The position numbers and the translations under genes are program-made. Of a stretch of 64,000 nt of DNA, positions 24,444 to 35,503 are shown one piece after another (the stretch's first letter is position 1; each line of letters begins with the position of its first letter). The notes beneath the pieces are model-generated. The model was not told where the DNA came from. It saw only the letters and a program-made list of their open reading frames with translations, and searched no databases. The stretch is taken from the NCBI GenBank assembly GCA_002633025.1, contig NMRB01000019.1, forward strand, positions 904,127 through 968,126. Direction: 5' to 3'. Source of the DNA: Notospermus geniculatus. Lineage: Eukaryota; Nemertea; Pilidiophora; Heteronemertea; Lineidae.

Positions 24444-27290
24444 GTATGAATATCACCGGCTGGTCTTGGATCTTGTGGATTATGATCGAGATCTATTCAC
24501 ACTGTTCAGAAGTGACAATTTGATTCTAACTCGAGAACGAGTTTTGAACACTTCAATAGAATATCAGCTGACTGGTTACCAGTTTTCACTTCTTGAGGAA
24601 ATACTCGTTAATTCGTTTGTTCCATCAGTTTTTTCCAGCAACCAACTTATTTTAGGAGACCCATCACTCGTCTACTTACACCAGTGCTATTTACGGGTCC
24701 CAGTTTTAATCATGTATCGTTCAAGTGCCACCCTTGCTTCACAGTAAAAATTCACACGATTAATCCACAAAATTCTTCATTCTCAGCGACTTCTGGGATG
24801 ACTATGATTAAATATCAAAAGTTTCATGTTCATGTGCACAAAGGGTGATGTTGTGGTTATCTTCACCTCTCAAAAAAAAGGCCTGTATTTCAAGACCAGT
24901 TAATATTTCTGCACCATAGTGGTGTTAGAATCGACTACTTTTATGTGTAAAGGATAGCCCTGTATCACCCTGTGAAGATCTTGTCACACAAAAGTGTTGA
25001 TTCAAGTTTCTGGTTCCTCACTATTGGTCTTTGTAATGTACATAATTTGTATATAGTTGTAAATATGTTAGTCATTTCTGACTGTCATTCATCAAACTCA
25101 TGAAATGAAATGGATCACGCGAGTGGTATCTGTGTCATCACAGGCCACGAGAAACTCAGCTGTGAATTATGTCAAGAGATACATGTATCTGAATTTGAAG
25201 CTAAAGCATTACAAATGTGGATTCCAAAACTGTCACCGTAGAAAATAATTTTGGGCCTCATATCATGAGTTCATCACTTCTCATGTTGTGTGTCTACAAT
25301 TGACGTAGTAACTTTAAGCGTTCATTTTTACCCAGCCATATTCATAAAGGGTGTTTAAGACTTAGATGCGTGTAACTTCACTAAATGCACACACACTTCC
25401 ACCATGCATTTGATGAAGTTACACGCGTCTAAGTCTTAAACACCCTTTATGAATTTGGCCCTTTATGATTTTAGGCCAGGTTGTTGTCTGACATTTTCAC
25501 ATCTTGTTAAAAGGAGTGATGCCAATTTTGTAAATAGCTTTTCATGTTTGATACACTGTACTAAGTTATTCTGTACGAGTATTATCAGTATTAGCAGTTA
25601 GCTCCACAGCCTGTTTGTCCTCGAGGTTTGCCTTCAGATAACACCCTCCAAACAATGCCAGCTGTGGTATACAATTTGGCTGCATTGCCCCAGTGCTGTT
25701 GTTCCTATAGATTCCAAGACATGCAAGGATCTGGACTGTGGAGCTCACTGCATTAAATAACAAAATATTTGCGTCCTTTATTTGTAATCTATCCGTGGCA
25801 ATGTTTATTTCCTGCCTGAATGACTGTGGCTTTTACTTTGTTGTTGTGAACCTACTCTCGTTCACTGGTTACTTTTGTTTACCGGTACATCGGTCAACAT
25901 CATTCTGATATCACTGAGTGCATAATGTGACCAACATTCCCGTTGTTATGCAGTCAACCCTGATAAGTTTGCTGAATAAATGAACTAGTATGCTCCACTT
26001 GGCTTTGTGGTATATGCCATAACTTATTCTGCCATTAGATTGTACTAACTGTGATATGAATGTAGATCTTGTACTATGAATCTGGCGTTGAACCTCTCAG
26101 CATAAAACTGTGAACTAGAAGTAGCTGAAATTCATCTGTATCAAGAATTGAATGTATGATCATGAAAGCTCAACACAAGACGATAACACATCAATTTGAC
26201 ATGTTTAAAGGATGCATGTTCTACAACTACAAGTTACCAATATTCACTGTTAAATTAGCATGCGCTTTTCCAGGTATTAGTGACTTTTGGGGTTAACTCG
26301 ACTGCTCATCATTGCTATTTCCTAACTTGAATGGGACATGTTGCGAAAATTGCAATATTTTGAAACCTGTTCTCAGATTTTGTTAGTTCTGATGCACATA
26401 ATACCGAGTCCTACATGTTTCTCTGTTTACATCCTTGATGTATTTGAATGCTCTTGCGATGAACTACAGTATGTCACAAAGAACGTAACTCTGACACCAG
26501 CCTTATGTATTTTGAGCCATCCTGTGTGTAACTAGGACTTTTAACTTTTAAGTTAAAACTCTTCAGTAGGTGCACCTGTGCCATGTCTGATGTGTGCTGT
26601 GACTATTTACAATTTTATATGGACAACATAAATATTGTTTCAGCAGTAACTTTATCTTGTGTTCTTCTTCATCTTTGACTTGAAATGAGGCTGGAGACTC
26701 GTCAGATCATTCAATCTACTTGCAATGATGTTATCCTGGCAGCCATGCTTGAGGACGCAGAGGTGTGAGCCAACCGTGATGTCACTTGCGTGAACTGCGC
26801 CACGCCATTGTTTGACATAATGTCATTGGTACATGCACGACTCATTTCGTCATTTGCAAGGCCTCTATTCAAACTCTTCTTGATTTTAGACACTTTAACA
26901 AAAAGTCATTTAAGACATAAAAACTTACCATGTATTTCATATGGACGGATACAAGCTATATAAACAACCTAAATTTACATGAATATACACACGTACGTAT
27001 ATTCAAATGAAGTCGTTTGATGCATAATCTTCCAAGAAATATAATCCTGAGTAGACTAGGCAACAGTCATCAATACACAGTAAATGGATCCCGCCCCATT
27101 ATACCTTCTTATACGTCCTTCACCAGGACAGGCAATCATCCATGGTGAACAAAAGGGTTTTCCTTCCCCATTCACAAACCAACATGTTCATGAGAAAAAC
27201 ATCTGTCCATGTTTGGAATTCCTCAAATCGGGATTAAAACACCCCCTCCTTTCACAGACAAACAAATTACACTCAGTGCGAGTATTTTTT
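24444..27290. other. FBXO8 3' untranslated region and convergent intergenic DNA
   Basis: AATAAA at 25975-25980 is a candidate FBXO8 polyadenylation signal. Apart from the inverted-repeat element at 25340-25454 nothing else is recognisable. No coding exon is supported on either strand. Confidence 0.5.
25340..25454. mobile_element. 115-bp palindromic MITE
   Basis: ATTCATAAAGGGTGTTTAAG on the left is matched by CTTAAACACCCTTTATGAAT on the right; pairing continues through GACTTAGATGCGTGTAACTTCA. About 45 bp per arm with a short loop. Confidence 0.85.
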
Positions 27291-30100
27291 TTATTTCTGT
27301 GTGTCAGTCTTTGGAAAATAAAGTCTTTGTTTCTTCTGTTTGGCAGCCTCTGCTTCCAGTCGTATTCTCTCCTCTTCCTCTGCCTTGGCCTGGTAGTCCG
27401 CCACACGATTCAAAAACTGCAATGGTGAGAGTGGAATTACATTGACAACTGAACACCAATCGCTGCTGTATTGGAGGTTGAACAATCTGGCTTATCATCG
27501 GTGCTACCATAGACACTAGTCTCCGACCACAACGGAGGAGTTGGTGAAACGTGTCTGACATGCCACTGCCCCGTCAGCCAGCACAGAGTATACACATGAT
27601 GTACAACTCAACATACTCCAACAGTGCTGGAAAAACACAGAACTTGTGGCCAATGATCATGACATTTGCCCTGCATGTCGCCAATGATCATGACATTTGC
27701 CCTGCATGTCTTTTATTGTTTGAAGAAGGACACAGCACAAACAAGTTCAGTTACCTCAGGTCTTCTTGTGTTCTTTTTGTCAATGAAATCCATAAATGAC
27801 TTGGCTCCATGCATCGGTGCCAATTCGGCATCCTGCAATGAAATCACGGCTTCTGTAGTCAGAATCCATATTCTTCATTATCAAGACCGCCGAGTCCAGT
27901 GAGGAAATGTGATCATACATGTAGCTGTGGTCTCAGCTGGGTAACAATGACATCATTTTTGCAATCACTTGGCCAAACTCTGTGACACCCCATCATGCCC
28001 CATTAAGGCCAAAATACGTACCAAAAGGTTACTTTTCTTCTTGGAGTCAGACATCTCCTGGTCTTTGAGTTCCTTTGGGTCCTGAAGAGGTTCCTCAGAG
28101 TCTCTCTTCTTCCACATCTTTGTTGGTAGATACCAAGCACCATACTTAAACTTTGCCCAACTTGGTTCATAATCTCCAGAGAAGGTCTAAAAGTGAATCA
28201 ATGCAGAAGAGTTGAAAATGGGACAGGTTTTTTCCAAAGGAAGTTGTAAACTTGCCTATGCAAAGACATCCGAGTTGGCGTACAAGAAGACATCATCACA
28301 CTAAGTCACCAACTTGGAGATTCTTAGCTTGCTGTCATAGTGTGTACCAGTACATGTATCATGAGACTATCTGGTATCTGTATCTCAAGTGGAACATTGG
28401 GAAGGGTTTGGCTAATTACAAAAGGAAAAACAAGAATGACTCCATTTCCGGTCTTTTTGAGGCCAACTCAACTGGTTCTGAACTTTTCATTAACTCTTAC
28501 CCATTCGTCCTTCTTTGTTTCTTTTGATGGAATATTTTTATGTATCGTCTGCTGTTGAGGCACCGTGGCAGACATCCGCAGTTCTGGTGGGACATTCGTT
28601 AATTCAACAACGTGGATTGGCACGGAGAGGGCAGGTTTTGTCTCGTATCCACTGGCGAAGAGACTTGTGATGGTGGATTCTTCAATGTTGTTCGATTCTC
28701 CTCCAAGACTAGCTACCCAATCACAGAAATCCTTAGTGACTTGTTTGATATGTTCATCCTTAAAAGACAGAGAGACATTTTCAAAGCAAAGAAACATTTC
28801 AAGGTGTATCGTACAACTCTATCTCAATTTCCACAAACCACCCCTAATAAATCACAACAAATACTAGATTGTAAACACGACTTGATCATCTGACCTGCGA
28901 GGGAGAATTTGACCTCCGTAACATTTCTTTCTTCTTGTCCTTCTTATCTTTCTCATCTTTACGTGGCAGCCAGCGATAGGGATTCCTTACTCCATGCATA
29001 CCCTCTGGACTGAAATACATCAACAGGTTAGACAGGAGTTGAAAGCAAAGCAACAATCCTGCGCAGTTAAGTGAGTGTAGAGTCACCCTGTCTGTCAATG
29101 TGGTACCGGTAGTTCATATTCTCTTTCTTTTGATGGGGATAGGTAACTGATATCCTAGATGTACCATCCATCCATTCACAGACATATACACATCTAGGGA
29201 TATCTTTCTGAAAACATGCTCTGATGAATCAATTCCTTACTCGTCTTTGGTCTCTGTATCAGACACATCATCCTTTGTTTTCTCCGTCTGCTGAGGGATG
29301 GGTGATGGCTGTGCCTCACTGTTCACATCTGAATATTCCTCATCATCATCTTCATCATCTGCTAAATTCATTTCTGGGTCCAAAATGTCAACAACATCCT
29401 CAAATATCTGGAAACAGAAACATCAGAATCATCCACTCATGGTTTGAAACAACTTAGGCCTAGGGCCTACATCATGTTTCCATTTGATGAGAAGTGGCCA
29501 ATAATTTCGCCCAAGAAAGTATAGCCTAAACCTTTGGGCAAAGGATGCAACACAGACACTGCCAGGTCTTCAAAACACATTACAAGTTACAACTACAGGC
29601 TTAGATTGGCGAGAGACACCACCAGACATGATTGGAAGAGAAATTAGATGAGGTCATACAGTCACACTGATGTTTTCTGCTCTGGGTGGTGTAACCAAGG
29701 ACAACGTATCCAGGCAACAAAAACTGCATCATGGGATGTCAACTGTCATAAAGAGGATTCTGGGAAAAATTACCAAGATGAAGCATGATGCCATGGGAAG
29801 GTCATTGATCCATGGAGAAAGTTGCAAAGGAAGGGACATTCCCCAGTTACATTAGATCAGATCTGCATGGAAGCTCACCTCTGGGGGCATACACTCCTCT
29901 AAATGTGGATAGAGTGCAAGTGGATGTTGCGTCAGTCCGTATTCTATCTCATCAATATGATCACGACGTTGTTGTTGCAGCGGCGTGCACCGTGAATAAC
30001 AGACTTCATGTTTGCTGAACCGATCACGAACAACCGGTTGTTTTACTGATGACACACTTTCACTGCTGCCTGTGATGTTTGGAGACGGTCCTTTCTGACC
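27291..30100 (-). CDS. FAM47E-like protein (3' seven exons; 5' end not found)
   Basis: Exons on minus: 29879-30100, 29241-29407, 28895-29009, 28501-28758, 28022-28186, 27755-27832, 27291-27416 (stop TAA at 27291-27293, overlapping an AATAAA). Phases close and encode 376 residues. Segments match the FAM47E family in order: THPLALYPHLEECMPPE-like block, IFEDVVDILDPEMNLADD, SLFASGYETKPA..VPPELR, KFKYGAWYLPTKMWKKR, GAKSFMDFIDKKNTRRPEFL. An Asp/Glu-rich stretch (about residues 90-100) and a Lys-rich one (DEKDKKDKKKE) lie between. The function of the family is poorly known; one human member has been linked to chromatin and arginine methylation. Upstream, about 30340-30470 reads as hydrophilic protein on the minus strand and may be another exon, but no splice sites link it. 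One undetermined base lies at 30192. Confidence 0.85.
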
Positions 30101-32027
30101 CTGTAAAGAGTAACTAACTCTGACTATGTGGAGGAAACATTGAAACTTCGATTGCACAAACATTGCTATTTGCTTGAACATTAAAAGACGGNTGCATGCG
30201 TGTTCTTTATCTTCAGAGTTCACAACACTAAAATGTGTGTGATAGTCTGATAGTGGTAATCTGTTTCACTGCTTGATGGCAACAGGTTTTTGATGTTATA
30301 AAAGAAACAACTTTCTATTACAGCAGGGTATGGAGTCGACATGAAAGACTCTCTTTTCTGGGTGTGACTTCAGTGTTTGCTGATTCCTTTGCAGTTCTGG
30401 CGTCTGTGTCTTTGATTTATTATCTTTTTTCTGTGAAGCTATCTGGTGGAAAATTCCTGTCAGTTTATCACGTATAAAAGTTAGGGTGGGAGGGGAGGTT
30501 ATGATATCCTGTAAAATCTCGGTCTTGTTACTTGATATCAGAAGTTAGAAAATTTTTGTTTTAGCCATCAAAAAAATTACACAACTCTATCATGTATATA
30601 CATGTATAAGAGGAATTCCTCTAAGCGTTCATCCGCCATTATATTATGTGAAACGTGAAATTGTCATCATGCCAGTATCACTAACTCCAGCAAGCTAGGC
30701 CAATACCACCAAGTTCCAATGTTCATTGGATGTAGCTTGGCATGGACACATGTGGCGACTGTATCCTCATGTATTCTACACAGCACAAGGTACGGTACAC
30801 CATGAACAGTGTCTATAGCAGAAAACCTTCTACTTGTTATGCAATGGCCCCGACTGGTGGTTACCTGAGACAGTGGTTTATTATAGCAGTCACAGTCAGG
30901 GGTGAGGTGAAGTTTATCTTGACTCAAGTGGCACAGCAGGAGGTACCAGATAAAGTTGGCTCAGGCGAGAACATGGAGCTCGTGCGACATGAGTTGATTC
31001 AATACGCAAAATCACTACATGTATACGAGTAATAGGGGGCTTACTTGAGCGGCGAAAGAAGAGGAGCTAAAACAGAAAAAATAGAAAAAGAGGGGCATCC
31101 ACAAATGTTTGTCAATGTGCAAATGATCGCACAGTCACTAATTAGCTCTGTGTGCACATAGCCTTCCCCCATTCACTCGATATCTGTAGTTTGATATATG
31201 TTGGCATTGGACCAAATTCTTGTGAATTATCTCCAATCAAAATATGACTATATTGGGCACCGAGATTTTTAAGGCCGAGTTAACTCTCAAAATGATTTAT
31301 TTCCACCTCGATAGACTTTGCGCATGGCTTCCTCCCCTCCCTCTCGGTTCAATTACCTCATTACGGGAAATCTCATAGAGCGACCCATTGAGTCGGAATC
31401 GGATCAATTCACATAAATATAATACAACAAAACATAAGAAGATCATAGTTTATTTAAAATATATGTATGCGTTTTGAACAAATTTCTATACACCAGTGAG
31501 TCGGTTCACAATGGAGAGGCCTTTATAGAGATTGTATATAACATAGCTGTCATAGTCATAGGCACAGTCCACAAACACCGCTGTCCGTGGTCCGCGGACA
31601 CTGGTTAGAACTGACGGACGACACTTCGTCCGTGTTGTCCGCAACACTTTCCTTGGACTAGTTTTCATTTGAAGAAGTTGGTTGAGCGGGCCAGATAGGG
31701 GATATACTCTACTTAACAGGAGAAGGTGAGATAGAATGATATTTTATGTCTTGCAGCGGTGTTAAAATCAGCGATCCATGCCGTCCTCGCCACTACGAAC
31801 CGTCGCAACCAACCTGCACAGGGCGAGAGGACACCAAAGGCGCCGCCGTCGAGATGGTTTCCCTCTACGCGTTAGCAGTAAATGGCAGTGTTGATGAACC
31901 CTGCGAATATCTAGCAGGGAAAAGGTCTTCTTCACTAATACCTGCGCCTATTTAGCCATCATGACTTGGCCAACAACTTCATCCGAAGTTGAATCCGTAT
32001 GTCTACTTTAGAACCGTAAAACCCCTT

Positions 32028-32150
32028 TTCCAATATAGCGGTTCTCGCCGCGGCTTGCGGTGCGGTTTTCACAGGCATTTAGATCCAAAAATCCTGTGAA
32101 AACCGCACACAGCTCACCGCAAAGCGCGCCGGAAACCGCTATGGAACGGG
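32028..32150. mobile_element. Inverted-repeat element, CCAATATAGCGGTT type
   Basis: Left arm TATAGCGGTTCTCGCCGCGG..GCGGTTTTCACAGG pairs with CCTGTGAAAACCGC..GCGCGCCGGAAACCGCTAT on the right. It is followed after only two bases by a second, unrelated inverted-repeat element. Confidence 0.75.
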
Positions 32151-32152
32151 CC

Positions 32153-32289
32153 TTAAGGCTGATTCATACTCCGTCCGGATTTTGCGCCGACTATGATCAA
32201 TTTCACTGCGTGTGCACATTCACGTCGTGGAAACCTGCGATCAGTCTCATGCGCTTGACGGTCCGCAAGCGAGTATGAATCAGCCCTTA
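32153..32289. mobile_element. MITE with TAAGGCTGATTCATACTC ends
   Basis: Left end TTAAGGCTGATTCATACTC and right end GAGTATGAATCAGCCCTTA are inverted repeats around a GC-rich core of about 100 bp. Non-coding. Confidence 0.85.
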
Positions 32290-33822
32290 CGCAACCACAA
32301 CAAAAACTGAAGCGCGACGAGTGCAGTTATTTATTCCGCATGTCTGAACTTAGACCCTTGCTGGGCACACAGTTGTTTACCTAGTAGAGCCCTTTATTTT
32401 GTACGGGTCGATTCGTTTCTGGTATATAAGTTCTCTTTAATTTGGGTTGGACTAAAGTTGTTCCCAATGTTTTATTTGTCTTCGGAGTTACTTGCTTTTA
32501 GACCTGCGTTACTGACGCTCGTCTGGACTATTCTGTTTGGTAAGCCGTTCTTGTTAAAAACCTCTTCTTTTTTGACAGTGATAGGTTTCCATAGGCCTAT
32601 GACAGCTCAAAAATTGTATTTTTTAAAACTGTCGGTCCAAACACAGTCCCACAAATACCATTTCATCCATGGCCAGTTGGGACTTCTAGATTCTCCGGTC
32701 AATGATATCTCGTAGCGACAAAATCGATGACAGAAACATTTCATACGGCGTTTACAATGACCAGGCTTGATACAACATCGATCAGTCTTGATGGATGACG
32801 TCTTTGTTTGTTCCGATGTGGCGGATCGAGAGCACTTCACTCAGGACAACCTGTTGGATTGGCAAACTCGAGATTGCATTGAAACACCATTGAATGGTCC
32901 ACTTCACTTGCTTCGTGTTCTGGAACCTGCAGTTGCATGCAGTCTTCGGGATTACTACGTCAGGGACCCGTCTTCGCCTGAAAGGGGCGCCTAAACACCA
33001 ATCGGAGAGCGAACTGCGAGGGCTACAATACCTTTCCGACTGAAACGTCTCTCTGGATCACTTCTCACAAACGACATCATCAGCCGCTGATGGACGCAGC
33101 ATCCTTCGGGACGTCTTGACTCTTTCCTTTCCTTTTTCATCCATTCAAGGCGGGGGTTGAGTGTCCATTGAGGAGGAATAGGCAAGAACTGATTGGAAAA
33201 GGGGTTCATTTTGGGACATAGGCCTACACAGCAGGGCAGAAGGGGTAATGACATAGAATGTCGACGACCCCTGCGACGCAACACAGGCAGAGGTGCCATT
33301 CGGGAGTTTTGTCGGGGATCGTCGATCGTCAGCATGAAATTGTCCTCAGTCAGTGGCATACACCGGTAATTACATTCTCGGGACAGTGACATATGGCGCT
33401 GACCTGTGCGATTGCGTGACCGTGAAATTAGCTCCAAATAACCGTCCAATTATCACGACTTCACGTGGACTAGTGAGATCTCACGCGATTCGTATTGTCT
33501 GCAACTCGGTGATATTTCGTGCGACACGCGACAAGCAACCTCCCCGAATATGAATATCTTATCCAACTCTGACGTCGTCAGAAGACTCCGGTTCTTGGTG
33601 TTTACAAGACAAACAAAATTACCCTTTGAAGGAAGCGCGTACGGACGCAGACGACATCCTCCAACACCTTGGCTCCATCTTTAACCATCTCATCAAGGGG
33701 TCGACCCACTTCGTTCAATGTATCCAACGAAAATTCTACCCGTGCTTTATCTGGGTTCAGTCAGAAGGTGCCGGACGGCGGACACCGACAACCCTTTGAG
33801 GACGATCCTGATGACGGGCGAA

Positions 33823-34630
33823 AGAAAAGCTCTAACGCCGAGGTTGCTCCCATCGGAAGGCTCCACGGCATGGACCTGCGGCGCGAACTCTGCTCCCACC
33901 AAGCGAAAGTCAACTCATAGAGGAGACCATGGACACGATTTACAGGATAGTCAGAATTGCTGCAGTGGAGAGGAGCCGGTAACACTCGGAACGGAGAGCT
34001 GGGGTTACAGGTCGCCTTGCAGGTCACCTGATTGCCAAACGGTTGATGAGACAGAGCATGAGGTAAGATATCTGTTGTTATCATGTTGATAAAACTGATG
34101 AAGAAATCGATCCCGATGTCCCTAAGGGTTAACAACTCACAAAGGATGGCAAGATTCATCAACCAATGAAGTCAGCAGGCGCATGGACGGATCAGACGAC
34201 AAATAAATGGCCATGTTGATTAGTTGGACACTTCCGTTTGTCATCAAGTCATAAGCAGTTCAGACATGAAATGCGAACAAAGGCTGTTTGGAGGTAACCC
34301 TGGTAACAAACCCGTACCATAGTTACCATAGACAGCTTCATCAAGCGATGACTGATGCACGAGTTTGATAATCAGATGATGATGATGACGACCATTTTAA
34401 CCCATCTCTTCCCGATTCTTTCGTTCCTCACCACCACCTCTCTGCATCCCTTCGTCCTGGGGTAATCAGTGGTTCTAGCGCTCGCTTCCTTCGTCACTAT
34501 GAACGGAGAGCTCTAACGCCAAGGTTACTCGCTTCCGAGCGCTCGTCGGCATGGTCTTGTGGCGGGCTCTGACGCCGAAAGAGGAAGGTCCACCAGATGG
34601 GACCGTGGAGACGATGTACACGATGGCCTA
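33823..34630. repeat. Diverged direct duplication of about 130 bp
   Basis: AGCTCTAACGCCGAGGTTGC at about 33828 recurs as AGCTCTAACGCCAAGGTTAC at about 34508. Both continue through similar CATCGGAAGGCTC/CTTCCGAGCGCTC and GGCATGG..TGCGGCGCG / GGCATGG..TGTGGCGGG. One copy has several stops, so a gene is not implied. Confidence 0.55.
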
Positions 34631-35503
34631 GCCCCATAAGGCTCGTTTTCTCCCTAGCTGTAAACGCAGGACAAGCCAATAACATTTATCTTTAATCCTT
34701 TGTCGAAAAAGCAATTTCCCATTCCTTTTAAATAAACAGTGTTTATTAGCAAGTGGACCATAAATCGAACACTGGCTCTTTCATATTTTAGATTGGACAA
34801 ATTTGTTGGCGATTAGATCTGTCCATCAGGTGTATGATCTGTGATTTTATGGCAGGCATTAATGATCGGAGGGGGAGTCAAGCAACATATAAAAGTTGGT
34901 GGAATGACCTGGGTATAAACCGGGACGAGAGATAGCAAGGAATAACAGCAAATCAGCTTTGAATGGAAAGTGGTTCCTCGATGGCCTTTGAAGGAAGGGC
35001 GACGAGAGAGTGACGGCGGACCTCCAAGGGCTACGTACTCGACGTAATCGTCGCCGGAGATCACGAAGGACGAGGGGACAGCAGGGTCTGGATCTCATAG
35101 GCAGAGGAGAACTAGTTGTCACTTGGACTTCGCCAACAGTCTTGTCCTGGTGAAGGCCTAATCCACTGGTCTACAAGACAAATTGCGCGCATAACATATT
35201 TGGATTAAACTGAACAAGATATTTCTTTCAAAGAAACAAGATTCTTGTGGCTTTTTGCTTGAGGATATTTACAGTCGGGAAACTTGAGAGAGGTGTTGGG
35301 TCTGATATCAGTCTCGGAGTATATATTCTTGGTTGGGGGAGAACACAAGTTATGTTAGCAGGAGTAGAATTTTTTTGGAAAATGATTCCCTGCTGGGATT
35401 ATGACACAGAACGTGTGGATATGACAAGTTATCCACTTAAAGATTGATTAGGATTATCACGATAAAATTCTTTGATTGTCTGGTGAGATTTTCAAAGACA
35501 GCC

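Larger units (their letters stand above)
30101..35503. other. 5.4 kb without a convincing gene
   Basis: Missing 5' exons of the FAM47E-like gene may be here. The stretch contains two inverted-repeat elements (32028-32150, 32153-32289), a CpG-richer part (33-35 kb) with a duplicated 130-bp motif, and a frame at about 33570-33775 that faintly resembles a myosin motor segment. Six-frame reading shows open frames up to 150 codons, but none has homology or splice support. Confidence 0.45.

Noticed and set aside
30742-31032. 96-codon plus-strand frame
   Set aside because: No recognisable family, no splice signals, and it overlaps an equally long antisense frame.
32991-33449. 152-codon minus-strand frame
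   Set aside because: Composition is Arg/Pro-rich as expected from CpG-rich non-coding DNA; no homology and no splice partners.
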